A stretch of DNA of 61,031 bases, taken from an uncultured Arenicella sp. Lineage in GTDB: Bacteria > Pseudomonadota > Gammaproteobacteria > Arenicellales > Arenicellaceae. This document shows, piece after piece, positions 28,812-38,736 of the stretch. Made by a program: the position numbers and the translations under genes. Where the stretch lies: NCBI GenBank assembly GCA_938045295.1, contig CALINO010000031.1:1-61031 (forward strand), written 5' to 3'. The notes below the pieces were generated by a model that was not told the origin of the DNA, ran no database searches, and worked only from the letters and a program-made list of their open reading frames with translations. Each line of letters opens with the position of its first letter. The first letter of the stretch is position 1.

Positions 28812-29318
28812 TTATTTATTTTTTCTGGCCGCCAATGCTTGTTGGAAGCGCTCAAAAACGCAGTCAGAGGCGGCTTGCAAATCCTTTATCGCACCTTCGG
28901 CTAAATGATCTTGAAATGACAGGTCAATCGGCTCTTTTTCAACTTTAGAAATGCCCGTGAATTCGCTGGTGGACAATACCGCCGTTACCTCTTGGGTAAG
29001 TTTACGACGTATTTCTGCTTTATCGGTTGGGTCAACGCCATATCTGATGCCTAATTCAACCAACTCATGGTCATTAAAAGACACCCCAATTCTGGCTCTT
29101 TTAGGTGGGCTAGAAGGCATTCCTAAAATTTCTCTCACCATAGCACTAGGGGCTTTGTGCTCATGCGCGGCTAGAGTTCTAAGCAAGGTATCCGCCACTT
29201 CAGGAAAATCCAAACTGATTTGGACTTTCCTAAGCTCTGCGGTATTTTGCTCTAAATGCCCAGAGCGGCTTGAGTGCTGTGAGCGATTAGAGAGCGGCTT
29301 TGAAATCTTCTTAGACAT
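28812..29318 (-). CDS. Unknown protein with two ribbon-helix-helix-like units
   Basis: I do not recognise a named family. Residues 30-68 (strand KVQISLDF, helix PEVADTLLRTLAAHEH, helix APSAMVREIL) and residues 74-112 (strand RARIGVSF, helix NDHELVELGIRYG, helix TDKAEIRRKLTQEV) each fit a strand-helix-helix pattern. Together they look like a pseudo-dimeric RHH DNA-binding protein. The basic Ser-rich N-terminus fits a DNA-binding role. A perfect 13-bp palindrome abuts its start codon (29319-29331), suggesting autoregulation. It converges on the VOC lipoprotein gene. Confidence 0.5.
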   Translation of the reverse strand: MSKKISKPLSNRSQHSSRSGHLEQNTAELRKVQISLDFPEVADTLLRTLAAHEHKAPSAMVREILGMPSSPPKRARIGVSFNDHELVELGIRYGVDPTDKAEIRRKLTQEVTAVLSTSEFTGISKVEKEPIDLSFQDHLAEGAIKDLQAASDCVFERFQQALAARKNK

Positions 29319-29331
29319 AATATGACATATT
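29319..29331. promoter_or_regulatory. 13-bp palindrome abutting the RHH-like gene start
   Basis: AATATGACATATT is a perfect inverted repeat with a 1-bp centre, directly next to the ATG of the RHH-like gene and occupying the position of its ribosome-binding site, for which no Shine-Dalgarno sequence is seen. It could be an operator for autorepression. Confidence 0.4.
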
Positions 29332-29501
29332 GCGTGTAAAGCTCATTATGCGTCAATAGTATTTAAACAAAAACAATGTTAACGAGTGTTTCACTTAAGC
29401 TCGTTTTTTAGCCTCGGTCTCGCTTCCACATTCAGTCATAATCATCGCCACACACAAAAAGCATCATTCAATGCTGGCTGCAGTCTAAGCATCAAGGCCG
29501 A

Positions 29502-29786
29502 CTATTCGTAACAACACAAATAAGCCGTCGCCACACTTGCCTTAACTTTAAAGCTGCTGTCACCGGCCACTTCAAAGGTTTGGCCATTGGTATAAGTGTT
29601 CCACTGTTGCTGATCTTTTAACTGCACTTCAAGCTCGCCAGCAATGACCGTCATGTACTCTTTGGTGGCGGTATTGAATTCATATTCACCTTCAGCCATT
29701 ACCCCAGACGTGGCATTTAAATCGCCTGATTTAAAACCGCCTATCGATTTCACATTACCGTCAAAGTACTCATTTACATCCAACAT
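29502..29786 (-). CDS. ppnP: Pyrimidine/purine nucleoside phosphorylase PpnP
   Basis: A 94-residue single cupin domain of the PpnP/YaiE (DUF1255) family. It catalyses phosphorolysis of several nucleosides to the free base and ribose 1-phosphate. The motifs NEYFDGNVKSIGF-like at the N-terminus, GVMAEGEYEFNTATKEYMTVIAGELEV and the C-terminal AYLCCYE match the family over its full length. It is a single gene divergent from ilvC. Confidence 0.93.
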   Translation of the reverse strand: MLDVNEYFDGNVKSIGGFKSGDLNATSGVMAEGEYEFNTATKEYMTVIAGELEVQLKDQQQWNTYTNGQTFEVAGDSSFKVKASVATAYLCCYE

Positions 29787-30019
29787 GGTTTACATTCTCA
29801 AAATATCATTAATTTCGGGGCGCATTATAAGCCAAGGATTAGAGAAAATTCACACCTAAAATGTCGGCTTACCCCCCTGCAACCCCCTCTTTTATTGCAT
29901 AAGCACCAAATCACCGCATTTTTCTCCAACAAATGCCGTATTTTTTGAGGCAAGATTCGACAGATTGTTTTAAAATTGCGCACCTTTTCTAGAAACTAAC
30001 AAAAATTGGAGCCTATAAA

Positions 30020-31498
30020 GTGCGCCTTAATTACTTTAATACGTTGCCCCTTCGTGTGCAGTTAGAAGAACTTGCAAAGTGTCGGTTCATGAACAGCGAT
30101 GAATTCGCTAACGGTGTTGACTTCATTAAAGATCGCAAGATCGTCATCATTGGCTGCGGCGCTCAAGGTTTAAACCAAGGTTTGAATCTTCGTGATTCCG
30201 GTTTAGACGTAAGCTATGCCTTACGCCCTGAAGCCATCGAGCAAAAACGTCAATCATTTTTAAATGCAACGGAAAATGGCTTCACAGTAGGCACGTATGA
30301 GCAATTGATCCCAACGGCGGACATTGTCATGAACCTAACGCCTGATAAGCAACACACCGCGGTTGTGTCAGCGGTCATGCCGTTAATGAAAGAAGGCTCT
30401 TGCTTAGATTATGCTCATGGCTTCAACTTAGTTGAAGAAGGCATGCAAATTAACAAAGACATCACGGTTGTGATGATGTGCCCTAAATGCCCAGGTTCAG
30501 AAGTACGCAACGAATACGTGCGTGGCTTTGGTGTACCAACCTTGATTGCGGTTCACCGTGAAAACGACCCTAAAGGCGAAGGCCTTGAAATTGCAAAAGC
30601 ATTAGCCGCGGGTACTGGTGGTCATCGTGCCGGTGTATTGCAGTCTTCTCCTATTGCCGAAGTAAAGTCTGACCTAATGGGCGAACAAACCATTTTGTGC
30701 GGCATGCTGCAAACTGGTGCCATTTTAGGTTTTGACAAAATGGTTGAAGAAGGCGTTGAGCCTGGCTATGCGGCCAAATTAATTCAATACGGTTGGGAAA
30801 CCGTTACCGAGGCACTTAAGCACGGTGGCGTTACCACCATGATGGACCGCTTAAGCAACCCAGCTAAAATTCGCGCGTTTGAGTTATCAGAAGAGTTAAA
30901 AGACGTATTACGCCCTCTTTTCCAAAAGCACCAAGACGACATTATGTCTGGCGAGTTCTCCAGCACCATGATGGCTGACTGGGACAATAACGACAAAAAC
31001 TTGCTTGCATGGCGCGCTGAAACGCTTGAAACCAACTTTGAAAAGCAAGAATTAACCGACAAAGACATTGCTGAGCAAGAGTACTTCGATCACGGCATCT
31101 TTTTAGTTGCCATGGTTCGCGCTGGGGTTGAACTGGCGTTTGAAACTATGGTTGATGCCGGCATCATTGCTGACTCAGCGTATTACGAGTCGTTACATGA
31201 AACGCCATTAATTGCGAACACCATTGCTCGTAAAAAGCTGTATGAAATGAACGTAGTAATTTCAGACACCGCTGAGTACGGCTGCTACTTGTTTGACCAA
31301 GCAGCACGCCCACTGTTGGCTGAAAAAATCATGCCAAAAATCACTGGTGAACTTTTAGGTAAAGGCCTTGCTGACAACAACGCAAGCGTAGACAACTCTC
31401 GCTTAGTTGAAGTTAACCGAGTACTTCGCCAACACCCTGTTGAGAAAATTGGTGAAGAGCTTCGTGGCCACATGCACGGAATGAAAGCAATCGTCTAA
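30020..31498 (+). CDS. ilvC: Ketol-acid reductoisomerase, class II (long form)
   Basis: NADPH- and Mg-dependent step of isoleucine and valine synthesis. It aligns end to end with the 491-residue E. coli enzyme, including [45 protein letters not shown]-type [27 protein letters not shown] and the duplicated C-terminal knotted domain. The start codon is GTG at 30020 with GGAG 10 bases upstream. It is monocistronic: no ilvBN neighbours are present, and a terminator follows. Confidence 0.96.
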   Translation: MRLNYFNTLPLRVQLEELAKCRFMNSDEFANGVDFIKDRKIVIIGCGAQGLNQGLNLRDSGLDVSYALRPEAIEQKRQSFLNATENGFTVGTYEQLIPTADIVMNLTPDKQHTAVVSAVMPLMKEGSCLDYAHGFNLVEEGMQINKDITVVMMCPKCPGSEVRNEYVRGFGVPTLIAVHRENDPKGEGLEIAKALAAGTGGHRAGVLQSSPIAEVKSDLMGEQTILCGMLQTGAILGFDKMVEEGVEPGYAAKLIQYGWETVTEALKHGGVTTMMDRLSNPAKIRAFELSEELKDVLRPLFQKHQDDIMSGEFSSTMMADWDNNDKNLLAWRAETLETNFEKQELTDKDIAEQEYFDHGIFLVAMVRAGVELAFETMVDAGIIADSAYYESLHETPLIANTIARKKLYEMNVVISDTAEYGCYLFDQAARPLLAEKIMPKITGELLGKGLADNNASVDNSRLVEVNRVLRQHPVEKIGEELRGHMHGMKAIV

Positions 31499-31523
31499 CG
31501 ATTGAGCAACATCTTTCAAGTTT

Positions 31524-31557
31524 AAAAGCCGATACGTGCAAGCGTATCGGCTTTTTT
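31524..31557 (+). terminator. Rho-independent terminator of ilvC
   Basis: Stem AAGCCGATACG/CGTATCGGCTT with a short TGCAAG-type loop and a run of six T, starting about 25 bases after the ilvC stop codon. Confidence 0.93.
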
Positions 31558-31633
31558 ATGTGGTGCATATTGCCAACCCAATCTCAGTTTATGCTATAAA
31601 CAGATTAATCCAATAACAAAAAAAGACCGACTC

Positions 31634-32152
31634 ATGAGCAACGTTCAATTAAAACCAGAACTTATTCTTGGCGCCATTAACTCAAACCTAAATCTGCAAT
31701 TTTTTCTGGAGCCCAGAGACATTGCAAAAACACTGTTTAATGACTTAGCTGATGGCAAATCGGCGCCATTCATGAAGTTTGAAATTGGCAAGAAAGCAGA
31801 AATCCACTGCAACCTTGAACTAGATGCCAGTGAATATGTTGGCAAACTTAATTACGGAAAGTTTCGCAAAAGCGTTGCACTAATGATGCTCAGCATTCAA
31901 CGAATGCTCGAAGATAAAAACGACTTAAGCAAAATATCCATGACCAACGAAACAGGCGAGCTGCTGTTTAATATTCCCGGCATACTGCATGCCGATGACC
32001 AAATCAATATATTGGTATGCGGCTTCAGGCAACAAGCCCCCGGGCTGGCCTGCGCAAGTTTAATGTATTTAGAGCCTGAGTTTTATGCGCAAGCGGCGGG
32101 CTTAACGCTCGACGACATAAAAAAAGGCACGCCGGTGCATGACACCGCGTAA
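31634..32152 (+). CDS. Conserved hypothetical protein
   Basis: A 172-residue soluble protein that I do not recognise. It has no signal peptide, membrane segment or catalytic motif that I can name. It is a mixed alpha/beta sequence with a central helix (KFRKSVALMMLSIQRMLEDK) and a hydrophobic strand region (DQINILVCGFRQQAPGLACASLMYLEP). It is single-gene, between the ilvC terminator and a bidirectional terminator, and its ATG at 31634 is the first in frame. Confidence 0.75.
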   Translation: MSNVQLKPELILGAINSNLNLQFFLEPRDIAKTLFNDLADGKSAPFMKFEIGKKAEIHCNLELDASEYVGKLNYGKFRKSVALMMLSIQRMLEDKNDLSKISMTNETGELLFNIPGILHADDQINILVCGFRQQAPGLACASLMYLEPEFYAQAAGLTLDDIKKGTPVHDTA

Positions 32153-32161
32153 ATCACCCAC

Positions 32162-32196
32162 AAAAAAAGCCAGCGTAACGCTGGCTTTTTTTATTT
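32162..32196. terminator. Bidirectional terminator between convergent genes
   Basis: AAAAAAAGCCAGCG TAA CGCTGGCTTTTTTT forms a stem of about 9 G-C-rich pairs extended by A-T pairs, with T runs on both strands. It serves the hypothetical gene on the plus strand and the Lys-rich protein gene on the minus strand. Confidence 0.92.
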
Positions 32197-32217
32197 AACG
32201 CTTCTACGAAACGAGCA

Positions 32218-32613
32218 TTAAGACTTACTGCTTTTGCTTGATTTCTTTTTAGTCGACTTCTGGTTAGTAGACTTCTTTTTAGTAGATTTTTCAGCCTTCT
32301 TTTTTACGCTTTTTTTATCGGCTGTTTTTTTGCTCGCCTTACTTGTGGCTTTGGTCGACGACTTTTTTGTGGCCTTTTGAGCTGATGACTTAGCGCTTGA
32401 TTTCTTTGCTTTCGACTTACCAGGCAAGGCACGGCAATGTGCTTTGGTTTTTTTGCCGTTTTTATCCACTGAAGACTTACGCCACGTGCAGGTATCGTTA
32501 ACCGCGCACACTGATTTACTTAAACCAGAGCATTGGCTTTTCGCCTGAGCTGTAAATGAAAAAGCAGCGGCAAATATTAGGCCAGCGATAATCAAAAGAC
32601 GTTTCTTAAACAT
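32218..32613 (-). CDS. Exported Cys-containing protein with lysine/serine-rich tail
   Basis: A signal peptide covers residues 1-24 (cut near TAQA-KSQ). A small domain with Cys28, Cys36, Cys42 and Cys60 follows, with the pattern CxGLxxxxC-x5-CxW ... AHCR, which probably forms two disulfides in the periplasm. The last 70 residues are almost entirely Lys, Ser, Thr and Ala in histone-H1-like runs. Such a tail could bind envelope polyanions such as LPS or DNA. The function is unknown and the tail could have arisen by repeat expansion. Confidence 0.7.
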   Translation of the reverse strand: MFKKRLLIIAGLIFAAAFSFTAQAKSQCSGLSKSVCAVNDTCTWRKSSVDKNGKKTKAHCRALPGKSKAKKSSAKSSAQKATKKSSTKATSKASKKTADKKSVKKKAEKSTKKKSTNQKSTKKKSSKSSKS

Positions 32614-32713
32614 GTATTTCAGTTCCTAGTTAATTCGGTTTCTAATTCATAATGAAGTAACCGTTTGTCTTAACTGCCCACAAACAAGCAAGAGCAATAA
32701 GGCAACGGTTAAT

Positions 32714-33223
32714 TTACGATGTGATTTCGGTGTAATGCTCTACGGTGGGAAACGGGTCATAAAAATGATGCAGTAACGACTTCCACTGCTCATATTCACG
32801 CGACTGTCTAAAACCTTGCTCGTGATCTTCTATTGTTTGCCAACCGACTAATAATAAATAACGCTGCGGGTCTTCCACACACCGGCTTAAGCTGTGCTTT
32901 ATGTAACCAGCCATCGAGGTAATTATAGGCTCTGCTTGCTCGAATGCGGCTTCAAATGCGTTTTGTTGACCATGTTTTACATTCAGCACCGCCACTTCTC
33001 GCACTTCCGTTTGCGGTTCCACGTATTTAAACCGTGGCTGGCTTTGGCCATTTAATTCCACACTTTCAGCAAACATAGTTAGCGGGCGCACCCACATACT
33101 TTTGTCGCCATACAGGGGTTGATAAACCACCAATGACTCTTCGGTTTCTGAGTGTTTGGCCACGTCCAACACTTTATACATGGGGCCTTTGTAGTGCTGA
33201 TAAAGCCCTTTCTTAATCGCCAC
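32714..33223 (-). CDS. DUF1653 plus ABM-type monooxygenase-like fusion
   Basis: Residues 1-68 are DUF1653 (GLYQHYKGPMYKVLDVAKHSE, then VVYQPLYG and WVRPLTMFAE), a small SH3-like domain often found alone. Residues 75-165 look like an antibiotic-biosynthesis monooxygenase (ABM) dimeric ferredoxin-like domain: VAVLNVKHGQQNAFEAAFEQAEPIITSMAGYIKHSLSRC, then YLLLVGWQTIEDHEQGFRQS. Its activity is unknown. It lies 22 bases downstream of parE and may be cotranscribed with it. Confidence 0.8.
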   Translation of the reverse strand: MAIKKGLYQHYKGPMYKVLDVAKHSETEESLVVYQPLYGDKSMWVRPLTMFAESVELNGQSQPRFKYVEPQTEVREVAVLNVKHGQQNAFEAAFEQAEPIITSMAGYIKHSLSRCVEDPQRYLLLVGWQTIEDHEQGFRQSREYEQWKSLLHHFYDPFPTVEHYTEITS

Positions 33224-33245
33224 TGCGCTCTCCTAAAACAAGCTT

Positions 33246-35138
33246 TTACATTAATTCCGCTTGATCGCCTTTGGTTCTTAACCACGTTTTTCTGGCCGGC
33301 ACTTGCTTTTTACCCAACAACATATCCATGGTTTGAGACGTTCCATCGCCCATGCCAATCGTCATTTGAACCAAACGACGAGTTTCTTCTTGCATGGTGG
33401 TTTCGCGCAACTGCCCCGGGTTCATTTCGCCCAAGCCTTTAAAGCGTTGCACATCAATTTTAGCACGCGGCTTCTCGGCTTTAATCTGCTCGATAATTTG
33501 ATCATGTTCAGCGTCATCCAATGCGTAGTACACCTTTTTCGCCACGTCAATTCGGTACAACGGCGGCATTGCCACATATAAATGCCCGGCTTCCACCAAC
33601 GCTCGAAAGTGCTTAACAAATAAGGCGCACAACAAGGTTGCAATGTGCAACCCGTCTGAGTCGGCGTCCGCCAATATACAAATTTTGCCGTAACGTAAGC
33701 CGTCTAGATTATCCGAACCCGGGTCTACCCCTAACGCCACCGAAATATCGTGCACTTCTTGCGAAGCGAGCACTTGACCCGACTCCACTTCCCACGTGTT
33801 TAAGATCTTACCGCGCAGCGGCATAATGGCTTGAGTTTCTCGGTTGCGCGCTTGCTTGGCTGAACCACCAGCTGAATCCCCTTCCACCAAAAACAACTCG
33901 GTAACATCAATGTCTTCGCTGGAGCAGTCGGCCAGTTTGCCCGGCAATGCGGGGCCAGAGGTGATTTTTTTACGCGTTATCTTTTTGGCTGATTTCAAAC
34001 GACTCTGCGCATTTTCAATCGCCACCATGGCAATACGCTCACCCATTTCTAAGTTGGCATTGAGCCACAAAGCAAACGCATCTTTAACAATGGTAGAAAC
34101 AAACAAAGAAACTTCACGCGACGATAACTTTTCTTTGGTTTGCCCAGAAAACTGAGGGTCTTTCATGCGTAATGACAGCACGTACTGGCATTGCGCCCAC
34201 ACATCTTCAGGCGACAACTTTACGCCTTTGGGTAACAAGTTACGAAAATCGCAAAATTCTCTGATGGCTTCAGTCAAGCCCAAGCGCAAACCATTAACGT
34301 GCGTTCCGCCTTGCACAGTCGGAATCAAGTTCACGTAACTTTCGGTAATCAATTCTGACGACTCAGCAGACCAGGCCACCACCCATTCAGCTTCTTCTTC
34401 GTCAGTGCCACCTTTGCCTTGAAAACCGTCTTCAGGAATGCGCTCATTGTCGCCTAACGCGCCTAGCAAGTAAGCTTTTAAGCCATCTTCGTAATACCAA
34501 CTCTGATTGTTTTCAGGCTTGGCTTCGTCTTCAAAATTAATGGTTAAACCGGGGCAAAGCACCGCTTTGGCTCTTAATAAGCGGCACAACTTACTGGCGT
34601 GCACTCGCGGTGAATCAAAAAAGCTTTCATCGGGCCAAAAACGAATGGTGGTGCCGGTATTGCGTTGCCCCACACTGCCTATGTTTTCTAAGTCATTGGT
34701 TTTAACGCCGTTGGCGAATGACATATTGTATTCAACGCCACCACGCTTTACCCAGACTTCCACGTTTTTACTCAGCGCATTAACCACTGAAATACCCACG
34801 CCATGCAAACCGCCTGAAAAGCGATAGTTTTTATTCGAAAATTTACCACCGGCATGAAGGCGGGTCATAATTACCTCAACCCCGGGTACGCCTTCTTCTG
34901 GGTGAACATCAATGGGCATTCCGCGGCCATCATCGGCCACCGCCACAGACCCATCGGCATATAAAGTAACGTCAATTTTTTTACAGTGCCCAGCAATGGC
35001 TTCATCCACGCTGTTATCCACCACTTCTTGCACAAGGTGATTAGGGCGGTCGGTATCGGTATACATGCCAGGGCGCTTACGTACGGGCTCTAACCCGGTA
35101 AGCACCTCAATGGCGGAAGAATCGTAATCTGTAGACAT
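33246..35138 (-). CDS. parE: DNA topoisomerase IV subunit B
   Basis: The ATPase subunit of topoisomerase IV, which decatenates daughter chromosomes. The N-terminal GHKL ATPase has EVVDNSVDEA and DDGRGMP. The transducer domain and the TOPRIM region with LVEGDSAGGSAKQ and RGKILN follow, and the C-terminus has QRFKGLGEMNPGQL. The length of 630 matches ParE and not the 800-residue GyrB of gammaproteobacteria. No parC is nearby. A divergent promoter region separates it from xseB. Confidence 0.95.
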   Translation of the reverse strand: MSTDYDSSAIEVLTGLEPVRKRPGMYTDTDRPNHLVQEVVDNSVDEAIAGHCKKIDVTLYADGSVAVADDGRGMPIDVHPEEGVPGVEVIMTRLHAGGKFSNKNYRFSGGLHGVGISVVNALSKNVEVWVKRGGVEYNMSFANGVKTNDLENIGSVGQRNTGTTIRFWPDESFFDSPRVHASKLCRLLRAKAVLCPGLTINFEDEAKPENNQSWYYEDGLKAYLLGALGDNERIPEDGFQGKGGTDEEEAEWVVAWSAESSELITESYVNLIPTVQGGTHVNGLRLGLTEAIREFCDFRNLLPKGVKLSPEDVWAQCQYVLSLRMKDPQFSGQTKEKLSSREVSLFVSTIVKDAFALWLNANLEMGERIAMVAIENAQSRLKSAKKITRKKITSGPALPGKLADCSSEDIDVTELFLVEGDSAGGSAKQARNRETQAIMPLRGKILNTWEVESGQVLASQEVHDISVALGVDPGSDNLDGLRYGKICILADADSDGLHIATLLCALFVKHFRALVEAGHLYVAMPPLYRIDVAKKVYYALDDAEHDQIIEQIKAEKPRAKIDVQRFKGLGEMNPGQLRETTMQEETRRLVQMTIGMGDGTSQTMDMLLGKKQVPARKTWLRTKGDQAELM

Positions 35139-35341
35139 CTATCACTATTATTGTCGTTATGAACAAGCCAGAGTTTAACGTGATTTTGCGCCACCACAAA
35201 CCCATAAACGTCAGCGCTAAAGATTTTTCACTATTTGACCAAATAGCCAGCGAAAATATTCAATACAAGTTAACGGAATAACCGCTTTGCAGCTGAACAA
35301 TGTTAGAATAGCCGGCCACCGACCATGTTTAATAAAACCTT

Positions 35342-35593
35342 ATGACAAACGACGACCAACACAGCACCGACAGCATTGATTTTGAGCAAGCCTATCAAGA
35401 GCTTGAGTCTATCGTTGAGCGTATGGAGCGTGGCGATCAAAGTCTGGAAAACTCGCTGGCCGATTTTGAGCGCGGTGTGGCACTGATGAAACGTTGCCAC
35501 AGCGTGCTAAAAGACGCTGAACAAAAGGTAGACATTTTAGTCAAAGACAACGAAGGTTTGTTTAATACCGAACCGTTTGACGACAGCCTTTAA
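35342..35593 (+). CDS. xseB: Exodeoxyribonuclease VII small subunit
   Basis: An 83-residue helical protein with the XseB signature FEQAYQELESIVERMERGDQSLENSLADFERGVALMKRCHSVL split over two helices. It binds XseA and completes the single-strand-specific nuclease. It heads the usual xseB-ispA-dxs cluster on the plus strand. Confidence 0.94.
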   Translation: MTNDDQHSTDSIDFEQAYQELESIVERMERGDQSLENSLADFERGVALMKRCHSVLKDAEQKVDILVKDNEGLFNTEPFDDSL

Positions 35594-35667
35594 GCAACCA
35601 AGCACTAACACGACACGTTTAAGTGCCATTAGCCATTAGACGCCCCCCCTTTACTGTGACTCCCGTA

Positions 35668-36573
35668 ATGCAAGAATACCAAGCGCGAATACAAAACGTG
35701 CTGGAAATAACGCTGAGCAATTCAGACGTGCCCTCGCGCCTGCTCGAAGCAATGAAATATTCCACCTTATCGGGTGGCAAGCGCTTTCGCGCCCTGTTGG
35801 TGTATGCGGCGGGGTTGGCCGTGGGCGCGCCATTGCAACGCTTAGACTCAGTGGCGGCGGCACTTGAATGCGTACACGCCTATTCGTTGATTCACGATGA
35901 CTTACCCGCCATGGACGACGACGATTTACGTCGCGGCCAGGCAACCAACCACATTAAATTTGACGAAGCCACCGCCATTCTTGCCGGTGATGCATTACAA
36001 ACATTGGCGTTTGAGCTGATTGCCAGCGCAAAATCGGGTTTAACAGACGCACAGTCACGCAGCATTAGCCTAAAATTAGCCCAAGCAAGCGGCTCAGCGG
36101 GCATGGTGGGTGGCCAAATTTTAGATATTTTGGCTACACAAACAACGTTGACGCGCGAAGCCCTTGAGAATGTACACCGTCGCAAAACCGGTGCACTAAT
36201 TAATGCCGCCGTAACGTGTGGCGCATTGTGTGCCGATAACACCTCAAAAAACCAACACCAAGCCCTGAGCGACTACGCCGACCATATTGGTCTCGCGTTT
36301 CAAGTGGTGGATGACATTTTAGACATCGAAGCCAGCACCGAACAATTAGGCAAGCAAAGCGGTGCCGACCAGGCACTCGGTAAATCAACCTACCCCGCGC
36401 TCATCGGCTTAGACGAGTCTAAACAACTTGCGCAAAGTCTTTACCATCAAGCCATAGATTGCATTAACACAATCAGCGATAATAAAGAGCTTTCGATTGA
36501 CGACGAATTAAACAACAACCCATTGAGTCTTTTAAAAGAGTTAGCGGAACTGGTTGTTAAACGCAGCTATTAG
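35668..36573 (+). CDS. ispA: Farnesyl diphosphate synthase (geranyltranstransferase)
   Basis: Condenses IPP with DMAPP and GPP to make farnesyl diphosphate. The first aspartate-rich motif DDLPAMDDDDLRRG and the second DDILD are present, with GGKRFRALLVYAAG before the first. From the ATG at 35668 the protein is 301 residues, close to the 299 of E. coli IspA. The in-frame GTG at 35623 would add 15 unconserved residues. It lies between xseB and dxs. Confidence 0.94.
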   Translation: MQEYQARIQNVLEITLSNSDVPSRLLEAMKYSTLSGGKRFRALLVYAAGLAVGAPLQRLDSVAAALECVHAYSLIHDDLPAMDDDDLRRGQATNHIKFDEATAILAGDALQTLAFELIASAKSGLTDAQSRSISLKLAQASGSAGMVGGQILDILATQTTLTREALENVHRRKTGALINAAVTCGALCADNTSKNQHQALSDYADHIGLAFQVVDDILDIEASTEQLGKQSGADQALGKSTYPALIGLDESKQLAQSLYHQAIDCINTISDNKELSIDDELNNNPLSLLKELAELVVKRSY

Positions 36574-36705
36574 TTAACCATTGATAATTAGCACTGACTG
36601 ATATTAGCCATGATTCAGCCATATCTGAAAAACAGTGGCTAATTAAAGTAATAAACGCCAATTCATAAAGCCCCCTGTAGAGTTTTACATACGAGCATTT
36701 CAATA

Positions 36706-38601
36706 GTGAGTAATCAAACAGACAAATACCCTTTGCTAATGACGCTGAACGCTCCAAGCGATTTGCGCCAATGCTCAGAAGATCAGTTACAACAAGTGTG
36801 TGATGAAACCCGTGGTTTTTTGATAGACACGGTTTCAAAGATAGGCGGTCACTTATCTGCAGGCTTGGGCACGGTAGAGTTAACCACCGCGCTGCATTAT
36901 GTGTTTAACACCCCGGATGACCGCATAGTATGGGACATTGGGCATCAAGCTTACCCGCATAAAATTCTAACCGGCCGCCGCGATGAGTTGCACACCATTC
37001 GCCAACCCGGCGGCTTGTCTGGCTTTTTAAAACGCAGTGAGAGCGAGTACGACACCTTTGGTGCTGGCCACTCAAGCACCTCAATCAGCGCCGCATTAGG
37101 CATGGCCGTGGCCGCCGCACAACAAGAACTAGACCGCGACGTGGTGGCCATTATTGGTGACGGCGCCATCACGGCAGGCATGGCGTTTGAAGCGCTGAAT
37201 AATGCCGGCGACATGGACGCCAATGTGTTGGTTATTTTGAACGACAACGACATGTCGATATCACCCAACGTGGGCGCGTTTAAAAACTACCTAACGCGTT
37301 TAATGACCGGCCCTACCGTCAGTTCAGTGCGCCAAGGTGCAAAAAAGGCGTTGAACATCGTGCCAGAAGTGCGCGACTACGCGCGTCGCTGGGAAGAACA
37401 CGTAAAGGGCATGATTTTGCCCAGTACTTTTTTTGAAGAAATGGGCTTTTACTACGCAGGCCCTATCGATGGTCATGACATTGATACCTTAGTGACCACG
37501 CTGCGTAACCTAAAAGGCATTAAAGGCCCTCGATTCCTTCATATTGTCACCAAAAAAGGCAAAGGCTTTGAGCCGGCTGAAGATGCACCCATCAAATATC
37601 ACGGGGTGTCGCCATTTAACCCCACCACCGGCGAATTTGGCAGCAAAGCAAAAAGTCGCACCTACACCGACGTGTTCAGCGATTGGCTATGCGACATGGC
37701 CGCCGCAGACGACAAATTAATCGGCATTACTCCAGCCATGCGAGAAGGCTCTGGTTTAGTGCGTTTTTCTGAAGAATACCCTGAGCGTTATTTTGACGTT
37801 GCCATTGCCGAACAGCACGCACTCACCTTTGCCGCCGGCATGGCTTGCGACGGCCAAAAACCCGTGGTGGCGATTTATTCTACCTTTTTACAACGCGCGT
37901 ACGACCAGCTGATTCACGATGTTAGCGTGCAAGACCTAGACGTCACACTGGCGATTGATCGCGCTGGCTTAGTCGGCGCTGATGGCGCAACTCACGCCGG
38001 CATGTTTGACTTAAGTTTTTTACGCTGCGTGCCGAACTGCGTTATTTACACCCCAAGTGATGAAGCCGAATGCCGCGACATGCTTTACAGCGCTTACCAG
38101 CACAAAGGCTTAAGCGCCGTGCGTTACCCTCGCGGTTCCGGCATTGGTGCCATTGAGCAAACCGCAATGACCGAAATTGAGCTTGGTAAAGCGCAATTAG
38201 TAGCGCAAGGCTCAAAGGTGGCTATTTTGTGCTTTGGTACCCTGCTGCCCGCGGCCAAAGAAGCCGCAACACGCTTAGGCGCTACCGTTGTCAACATGCG
38301 CTTTGTTAAGCCATTAGACGGCGCACTCATTAGCGAGCTAGCGGCCAATCACAGCCTGTTAGTGACCGTAGAAGAAAATGTGGTGGCTGGCGGTGCCGGT
38401 TCTGGCGTTAATGAGTTTCTTGCTTCGGCAGGAATAAACGTGGCAACCTTGAATTTAGGGCTTCCGGACCAATACATAGATCATGGCAATCAAACTGACT
38501 TACTGACGCAGTGCGGACTTGATGCCAACGGCATTGAAGCGGCGGTGTTATCGTCGCCATTTTACGACAACACCGTGGCACAAAAATTTGTTGCCACCTA
38601 A
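36706..38601 (+). CDS. dxs: 1-deoxy-D-xylulose-5-phosphate synthase
   Basis: Thiamine-diphosphate enzyme that opens the MEP isoprenoid pathway from pyruvate and glyceraldehyde 3-phosphate. The TPP motif [18 protein letters not shown] starts at residue 151 and ends in NDNDMSIS. The transketolase-like central domain has [13 protein letters not shown], and the C-terminal domain follows. The GTG start at 36706 gives an N-terminus ([15 protein letters not shown]) that aligns with E. coli Dxs. The length of 631 is normal. It sits directly after ispA. Confidence 0.96.
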   Translation: MSNQTDKYPLLMTLNAPSDLRQCSEDQLQQVCDETRGFLIDTVSKIGGHLSAGLGTVELTTALHYVFNTPDDRIVWDIGHQAYPHKILTGRRDELHTIRQPGGLSGFLKRSESEYDTFGAGHSSTSISAALGMAVAAAQQELDRDVVAIIGDGAITAGMAFEALNNAGDMDANVLVILNDNDMSISPNVGAFKNYLTRLMTGPTVSSVRQGAKKALNIVPEVRDYARRWEEHVKGMILPSTFFEEMGFYYAGPIDGHDIDTLVTTLRNLKGIKGPRFLHIVTKKGKGFEPAEDAPIKYHGVSPFNPTTGEFGSKAKSRTYTDVFSDWLCDMAAADDKLIGITPAMREGSGLVRFSEEYPERYFDVAIAEQHALTFAAGMACDGQKPVVAIYSTFLQRAYDQLIHDVSVQDLDVTLAIDRAGLVGADGATHAGMFDLSFLRCVPNCVIYTPSDEAECRDMLYSAYQHKGLSAVRYPRGSGIGAIEQTAMTEIELGKAQLVAQGSKVAILCFGTLLPAAKEAATRLGATVVNMRFVKPLDGALISELAANHSLLVTVEENVVAGGAGSGVNEFLASAGINVATLNLGLPDQYIDHGNQTDLLTQCGLDANGIEAAVLSSPFYDNTVAQKFVAT

Positions 38602-38736
38602 ATAGCACACAAGCACATAAATTAAGTCGCACACATAACAGAACCAATAGAACGCAGGCAGTCATTAACCACTTGCCCGCAATCAAAAAACATTAAGTAA
38701 TACATCGCTCACGTTACATCACGTCACAGTATAGAA

